Assembly (NCBI GenBank): GCA_002256685.1
Contig: NQJH01000023.1
Span: forward strand, 1 to 17,706
Source of the DNA: Methylococcaceae bacterium NSP1-2
GTDB lineage: Bacteria; Pseudomonadota; Gammaproteobacteria; Methylococcales; Methylomonadaceae
DNA: 17,706 nucleotides
Reading direction: 5' to 3'
Made by a program: the position numbers and the translations under genes. The notes beneath the pieces are model-generated. The model was not told where the DNA came from, made no database searches, and saw only the letters and a program-made list of their open reading frames with translations. Positions 12,713-17,706 of the stretch are shown here, one piece after another (positions within the stretch are counted from its first letter, which is position 1; every line of letters starts with the position of its first letter).

Positions 12713-14452
12713 ATGCAAACCCGCTTTAACCAGTTAGTACCGTTACGAATATTGTTATTACTGTGTTCAACTGTGTCCGTTGTTAATGCCGAGGTAATGA
12801 TTTCAGGACTTGAAAGGGCGGCTAGTGACAATGTACGCATCCTATTGTCTTTAGAAAAAGAAAAATGTGACGCACCGCGCTGGAAAATAGAACAGTTATT
12901 TGCTGAAGCAGAGCAGGAAATTAATCCCGCCTTACGAGCGGTCGGTTTCTACCACCCTACGATTGAAAAATCATTAGCGTTTAATCAAGCGTGTTGGCTA
13001 GCAAAATTCACTATTAATGCAGGACCGCAAGTCACTGTTAAAAATATCACTATTACCATTAACGGTGCGGCTCATGATGATGCTGAATTTAAAAAATTGC
13101 GTGAGAAGCTGATAGCAAAAACGGGGCAACCATTACGTCACGATCACTACGAAAAAATGAAAAGCCAGCTTGCGTCATTAGCCGCGCAACGCGGTTATTT
13201 AAAAAGTGAATTTACCACTAAGAAACTATTAATTGATAAATTACACAATACAGCGAGTTTTGAATTAGTGTTTGATTCGGGAAAACGTCAGCAATTTGGC
13301 GAAATTATTGTTGAGCAAGATGTTTTAGACCCTGAATTAATTGCCAAATACATTGCCATCAAAAGCGGCGAATTTTATTCCAGTGAACAATTAGTTGAAA
13401 CGTATGACGCGCTATCAAAAAGCGGTTATTTTGATAGCATCGATATTCGCCCCGCGACGGAAATCAACGGTAAGCCCATCCCCGTCATCATTAAACTACA
13501 CCCCAAGCCTAGGTATCATTATGCTTTTGGTATCGGTTTTGATACGGACATAGGCATACTAGCCAGTGCCAGTTACCATGATAATCGTCTGAATCGTTTC
13601 GGACATTTTTTAACCGCTGAGCTGGATATTGCGCCCGTATTATCAACAGCAAATGTCGAATACACCATCCCTTTGGATAATCCACTCACTGAAACGTTTA
13701 GCGTGGGTGCGGGGTTAAAGCGCGAAAATAACGATAGTTTTACGTCCATCTCAGCAAAATTATCAGGGCGGTATAAGTATGCGTTTGCGAATGGTTGGAA
13801 ACAAACGCTGTTTCTTGATTACAGCTATGAAGATTTCAAAACAGGTACAGAACAGGGTAAAACCTTATTGTTAGTACCAGGGGGAAGTTGGTTGTATTCG
13901 GTAGCTGATAATCCACTACGACCAACCGAAGGTTATCGCCTTAAATTTGATGTCGGTGGTAGTTATAAAATACCGATATTATCTGACGTGAGTTTTGCCC
14001 AAGGTTCACTCGCTGCAACGTGGATACATGCGTTACCGTGGAGTGGCGGCAAGTTTATCGGACGCACCGAACTAGGCGCGACGATTGCCGATAATTTTAA
14101 TAAATTACCTACCAGCTATCGATTTTATGCAGGGGGTATTAATAGTGTGCGGGGTTATACCTATAAAGAATTAGGCCCGAAAGATGAACAGGGCAATGTC
14201 ATCGGAGGTCAATATCTCAGTGTATTCAGCACCGAATATGAACACGCTATTTTTGATGATTGGGGCGTTGCGGCGTTTGTTGATACGGGCAATGCTTTTA
14301 ATGATTTAAGCAGTATTAATTTAAAAACGGGTGCAGGTTTGGGGGCGCGTTGGTATTCGCCATTTGGTCCCGTGCGTGTCGATGTTGCCATCCCCTTAAA
14401 CGATGCGGATTCCGCGTTTCAAATCCACTTTTCCGCAGGCGCGAGATTATGA
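12713..14452 (+). CDS. tamA: Outer-membrane translocation and assembly module component TamA
   Basis: A 579-residue Omp85-family protein, almost the same length as E. coli TamA (577). A signal peptide ends near residue 26 (VVNA|E). Three POTRA domains occupy roughly residues 27-265, with typical patterns such as FYHPTIEKSLAF, LAAQRGYLKSEF and YDALSKSGYFDSIDIRP. The C-terminal barrel carries the lid-lock signature VRGY at 479-482 and strands such as VRVDVAIPL, ending in AGARL. TamA works in the outer membrane with periplasm-spanning TamB, in assembly of some outer-membrane proteins and in phospholipid transport. The ATG at 12713 has only a weak GGA upstream, so initiation may be modest. The TGA stop overlaps the tamB ATG (ATGA at 14449-14452), a sign of translational coupling. 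Confidence 0.95.
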   Translation: MQTRFNQLVPLRILLLLCSTVSVVNAEVMISGLERAASDNVRILLSLEKEKCDAPRWKIEQLFAEAEQEINPALRAVGFYHPTIEKSLAFNQACWLAKFTINAGPQVTVKNITITINGAAHDDAEFKKLREKLIAKTGQPLRHDHYEKMKSQLASLAAQRGYLKSEFTTKKLLIDKLHNTASFELVFDSGKRQQFGEIIVEQDVLDPELIAKYIAIKSGEFYSSEQLVETYDALSKSGYFDSIDIRPATEINGKPIPVIIKLHPKPRYHYAFGIGFDTDIGILASASYHDNRLNRFGHFLTAELDIAPVLSTANVEYTIPLDNPLTETFSVGAGLKRENNDSFTSISAKLSGRYKYAFANGWKQTLFLDYSYEDFKTGTEQGKTLLLVPGGSWLYSVADNPLRPTEGYRLKFDVGGSYKIPILSDVSFAQGSLAATWIHALPWSGGKFIGRTELGATIADNFNKLPTSYRFYAGGINSVRGYTYKELGPKDEQGNVIGGQYLSVFSTEYEHAIFDDWGVAAFVDTGNAFNDLSSINLKTGAGLGARWYSPFGPVRVDVAIPLNDADSAFQIHFSAGARL

Positions 14453-15378
14453 AAAAACGCCTGTTACTGATTTTTTTAGCCATGCTGCTGTTAATTCCCA
14501 TCGGTTTATTGGGCTTAATGAGCAGTGAATGGGGCAGTCGCTGGTTATTGCAACGACTATTACCCGCAGAAGTCTCGGTAAAAACCATACAGGGTAGTCT
14601 GCTTAAGCAATTGCAATTAGAAGGACTAAATTATAAAAGCACAGCACAAACCGTCGAACTTAATAAATTCATTTTCTCATGGCAGCCGAATGAACTATTG
14701 TCTGGTACGCTAAAAATTGTCGATGTGACGCTCGACGGTGTCAAAGTCAATTTGAATGAAGTCGCCAAACAAGATGAACAAAGCAGTCCGTTTGACTTTG
14801 ATGCACCACTGGCATTGCCCATTGAATTCATTATAGACAATTTGTTATTGACTAACATGGAGTTACAGCAAGGTGGGCGTGTACAAATCATTGAAAAACT
14901 GCAATTGACCGCGAGAACTGAAAACGGTCAACTGTACATTCAATCGCTAGACATTAACGCTAAACCGCTGATTGCAACCGCGCAAGGGCGAATGCACTTA
15001 GGCAAAGGCTTTGATTTTAATCTCGACACAAAATGGCAACTGAATACCGAACAACAAGGCGCATGGCAAGCCAGCACTAAGGTTAGCGGCGATACTAAAA
15101 AAATAACCTTCCGTAATAGTGTGTCATCACCGTTTCGATTAGCCTTAAAAGGCATTGTAAAAAATCCGCTTACTGCCCCTGATATTAATGTTCGCCTAGA
15201 CTGGCGCGATATAAAATACCCTATCGTAGGCGATACGCCACAGCTACAAAGTGGCAAAGGCACTCTTCGAATGATAGGCTTATTGACGGATTATCGCCTT
15301 AAAATCAATGCGCAGTTAAACCAAGCCTATTTGCCCAATACTCCAAGCCTATTTGCCAAATACTCGCCTAGTATTTGA
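14449..15378 (+). pseudogene. tamB: TamB, N-terminal part of a frameshifted gene
   Basis: TamB is a long AsmA-like protein anchored in the inner membrane by one N-terminal helix, bridging the periplasm to TamA. The start overlaps the tamA stop by 4 nt. MKKRLLLIFLAMLLLIPIGLLGL gives the anchor, followed by SSEWGSRWLLQRL and VKTIQGSLLKQLQLEGLNY, the standard opening of TamB. Beta-rich repeats (groove strands) follow. Reading continues normally to NQAYLPNT and then meets a tandem duplication, after which nine or so wrong residues lead to TGA at 15376-15378. The resulting protein of about 309 residues would lack the C-terminal region that contacts TamA. A longer frame upstream to 14350 lies within tamA and is rejected. 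Confidence 0.88.
15321..15364 (+). repeat. 22-bp tandem duplication that breaks tamB
   Basis: Two adjacent copies of a 22-nt unit, 15321-15342 and 15343-15364, both starting CCAAGCCTATTTGCC and ending AATACT, differ at a single base (C at 15336, A at 15358). Removing one copy restores an uninterrupted reading, QAYLPNTRLVFDGKGSL, across the junction. Since 22 is not a multiple of three, the extra copy shifts the frame. Confidence 0.92.
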
Positions 15379-16135
15379 TGGCAAAGGCAGTTTAGATGCC
15401 ATGACTATTCATAAACTAGAACTCAAATCCACCACGGGTATTTTTAACACAGTGGGGCAAATCGGCTGGAAAGACAAAACCACCTTTGACATTCAAGCAA
15501 CGGCAGAAAATTTTAACCCCGCTATTATCATGCCCGACATGGCAGGAAATTTGTCATTAGACAGTCATTTTAAAGGGCAATTTGCCGATGAATTACAGCT
15601 TGATATTGCGATAAATAAACTAACTGGACAATTACGCGGTTATCCCGTCAGTGCCGATGGTAAATTATTATTAGTGGGCGAACAACTCACCGTCAATTCA
15701 CTAAATCTCAACTCAGGACGTAATAAAATCGCTGTCAATGGCACACTAGGACAAGAACAAGCCAAGCTAAATCTGTCAATTGATACGCCCACATTAAATA
15801 CGCTATGGCCTACGCTAGGCGGAAGCTTTAAAGCCCAAGGCAGCTTACAAGGCAAGTGGCAAAACCCAGCGGTAAAATTGCAAGCTAACGGACAGGGTTT
15901 AAAATTTGCTGAACACAGCGTTGAACAATTGAACATCAACATCGATTATGACCCTGCCAGCAATAAAACCTCGCAACTACACATTCTTGCCAACCGACTA
16001 AAAACAGGCACAACCCAAATCGCCAAACTGCTGATTGAAGGGCAAGGTTCGCTGGCACAACACAGCGTTAAAGCCGACATGGTGTCGCAATATGGCGATG
16101 TTTCGATTCCAAAGACGCAGGTTTATGGCAGTTAA
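15353..16135 (+). pseudogene. tamB: TamB, middle part of the frameshifted gene
   Basis: After the duplication, this frame carries on the TamB beta-groove: LVFDGKGSLDAMTIHKLELKS, then AENFNPAIIMPDMAGNLS, then a series of strands such as LNSGRNKIAVNGTLG and LNTLWPTLGGSFKAQGSLQG, which has the common TamB pattern of L-W-P-x-L-G-G. It has no start or ribosome binding site of its own. Family-like sequence ends near GDVS at about 16105, after which six or more wrong residues precede TAA at 16133-16135. The next segment continues in a third frame. Without suppression of both shifts this part would not be made. Confidence 0.85.
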
Positions 16136-17706
16136 AAAACGCGATGGCTATTCGCACCAATAAAAACAAACTAGGCATGGATGTTGTTGCCGATACAGGC
16201 CGTTTAGTTCAGCATAATGCCTCGCTATGTGTCCAAGGCGCGTATTTTGCAAACGGCGATTTTGCTGGACAATTGAAAATTACCGACCTCCCTAGTTCAT
16301 TAGTTCAAGCCTACTTACCTGCCGATATAAAACTAATAACGGCATTGAATGCTGATGCCAATGTACAGCAAAAAAACGGCACATTATCAGGGCAATATCA
16401 ATTCAACACCACACCGACCAGCCTAACAGTACAACAAAAACAACTGCACACAGGCGCGTCTTCCGTGTCGGGTAAACTCAACGGCACACAAGTGTCTGCT
16501 GACATTGATTTAGCCTTAATTGGACAAGACGCGGTGCGTGGGCAAGTGCAGTTGGATACTGGCAAAAGCCAAGCCTTATCTGGACAACTGTTTGCTTCTG
16601 TCGTTGAATTTGCCGCGTTAAAGCCCTTTGTACCGCAATTATCCGACTTAAAAGGACAACTCAAAGCCAATCTAAAATTGGCAGGGTTAATCACCAAACC
16701 CATCATTAATGGCGATATAGACCTAACTAATGGCATGGTAGCCGTTGCTGAATCTGACTTATCGATTCATGACATCAAATTACATGCGGAAGCGTTAGGC
16801 GGTGAAACTAATCGCATTCAACTACAAGGTTCACTTGCTCCCCGTTTAGATTCTAAAAAACCAGACGCTATAAAGCTAAATACGCAGGTAAACATTCATG
16901 CCGATGTCCAACAGCAAGCCAACAGCCTAACAGGCAATTATCAAATTGATGTGCCACCAACGACCATTAACTTACCGAATGCCAAACTGCCGTTAGGTGC
17001 GTCTTCCTTGTCTGGCAAGCTCGCCGCTAATCGACTATTTGCTGATTTAAAAATCGCCCTGCTCAAACAAGACTACTTAAGCGCGAAACTTGAACTCGCC
17101 ATCGATGACAGCAAAGCCCTGTCAGGGCAAATCACCGCCTCAGTCCTTGAGTTTGCTGCCTTAAATCCATTAGTGCCGCAAGTATCAGGATTAAAAGGAC
17201 AACTCAAAGCCAATTTAAGCTTAGCGGGAACAACCGAAGAACCTACCGCTAACGGCACAGTAAACTTTAGCTCAGGTGAAGTGAATATTTCCAACTTAGG
17301 GCTGCAACTCCGGCAGATTAATCTACAAGCGAAAACCTTAACTGCCACCGCTGATCGTATTGAAATCAATGGCTCAGCCAAATCTGGCGAAGGACAGCTT
17401 AAACTCAACGGTGAGCTTGGTTTACAAGCCGCCGCAGGTTTTCCTTTAGATATGATGATAACGGGCGAAAACTTTGAAGTCGCCAAACTACCCGAAGCAG
17501 AAATTGCAATCTCACCGCAGTTAAAAGTTGCTTTCGCTAAATCACAAGGCAAAGTTACGGGTAAACTCGCTATTCCCAAAGCTATTATTCAACTTAAACA
17601 AATTCCTGAAAGTGCGATTGCCGTCAGTAAAGATGAAGTCATTATTGATGAAACCAACGAACAAACTAAAAAACCCGTCGCCACTAATATTGATGCCAAC
17701 ATCGAT
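16102..17706 (+). pseudogene. tamB: TamB, C-terminal part of the frameshifted gene (partial at right edge)
   Basis: From FDSKDAGLWQLKNAMAIRTN this third frame is open to the last base of the window. It carries the TamB (DUF490-type) C-terminal region: LSGQLFASVVEFAALKPFVPQ, a second version LSGQITASVLEFAALNPLVPQ, and near the edge TGKLAIPKAIIQLKQIPESAI followed by VSKDEVII, which corresponds to the conserved IPWARI/ELP region of TamB. The final domain that docks onto TamA lies beyond the window. A one-base insertion in the TTT at 16101-16103 would join it to the middle part as GDVFDSKDAGLW. Correcting both lesions gives 1079 codons up to the edge. It includes a tandem duplication of 181 codons, so the complete protein would be somewhat longer than E. 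coli TamB (about 1260 residues). Confidence 0.85.
16327..17412 (+). repeat. Two tandem 543-bp (181-codon) diverged repeats inside tamB
   Basis: Units 16327-16869 and 16870-17412 align without gaps at a constant offset of 543 nt. Matching pairs include LSGQYQ/LTGNYQ, GASSVSGKL/GASSLSGKL, ALSGQLFASVVEFAALKP/ALSGQITASVLEFAALNP and DLKGQLKANLKLAG/GLKGQLKANLSLAG. A 24-nt stretch is identical at 16648-16671 and 17191-17214. The offset being a multiple of three keeps both units in frame, so this is domain duplication within the protein and not a lesion. Confidence 0.85.

Noticed and set aside
14350..14448. Upstream extension of tamB to 14350
   Set aside because: These codons lie inside tamA in another frame; the ATG at 14449 gives the correct membrane anchor and overlaps the tamA stop by 4 nt.
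16398..17579. Minus-strand ORFs of 112 and 168 codons opposite tamB
   Set aside because: They lie opposite the two tamB repeat units and share sequence (LALSCPF, CGTNGF/CGTKGF) only because the sense strand is duplicated. They show no start signals.

Overview
The window looks like the chromosome of a moderately AT-rich gammaproteobacterium. The evidence is a TamA/TamB pair, a sigma-54-driven type IV pilin gene, rpsT divergent from murJ, a TonB-dependent BtuB under a cobalamin riboswitch, and a solitary BtuM-type B12 transporter. The short palindromic intergenic repeats and overall style fit sulfur- or methane-oxidising lineages (Thiotrichales or Methylococcales type). That placement is an inference from family resemblance, not a computed assignment.

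Layout: 1-183 is the 3' end of mutM. At 186-3047 lies a vitamin B12 uptake unit: a promoter, a cobalamin riboswitch with a likely translational expression platform, btuB, a hairpin terminator and btuM. At 3049-3374 a 326-bp MITE-like element with about 66-bp inverted arms carries nested hairpins. recQ (3483-5577) is split by an apparent 38-nt internal deletion. A 442-bp gene-free spacer with a palindromic repeat precedes an orphan 1018-residue membrane protein (6020-9076). A hairpin of a related repeat type closes that gene. On the minus strand follow a DUF1097-type membrane protein and murJ. rpsT runs divergently from murJ with a near-consensus sigma-70 promoter and a strong terminator. A type IV pilin gene with a sigma-54 promoter follows. 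tamA and tamB overlap by 4 nt and run to the right edge. tamB is broken by a 22-bp tandem duplication and by a second frameshift that fits a one-base loss.

How the genes work together: BtuB (outer membrane) and BtuM (inner membrane) would form a compact B12 import route repressed by cobalamin. TamA (outer-membrane Omp85 barrel) and TamB (periplasm-spanning AsmA-like protein) normally form the TAM envelope assembly and lipid transport complex, but TamB cannot be made full length as read here. MurJ flips lipid II for peptidoglycan.

The most notable points are the large uncharacterised protein, which pairs a type-1 periplasmic-binding-like sensor region with a multi-helix membrane region; the BtuM with a cysteine at residue 80; the MITE-like element; three independent frame-breaking lesions within 12 kb; and a tandem 181-codon duplication inside tamB. 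No CRISPR array, rRNA, tRNA, transposase gene or recognisable defence operon is visible.
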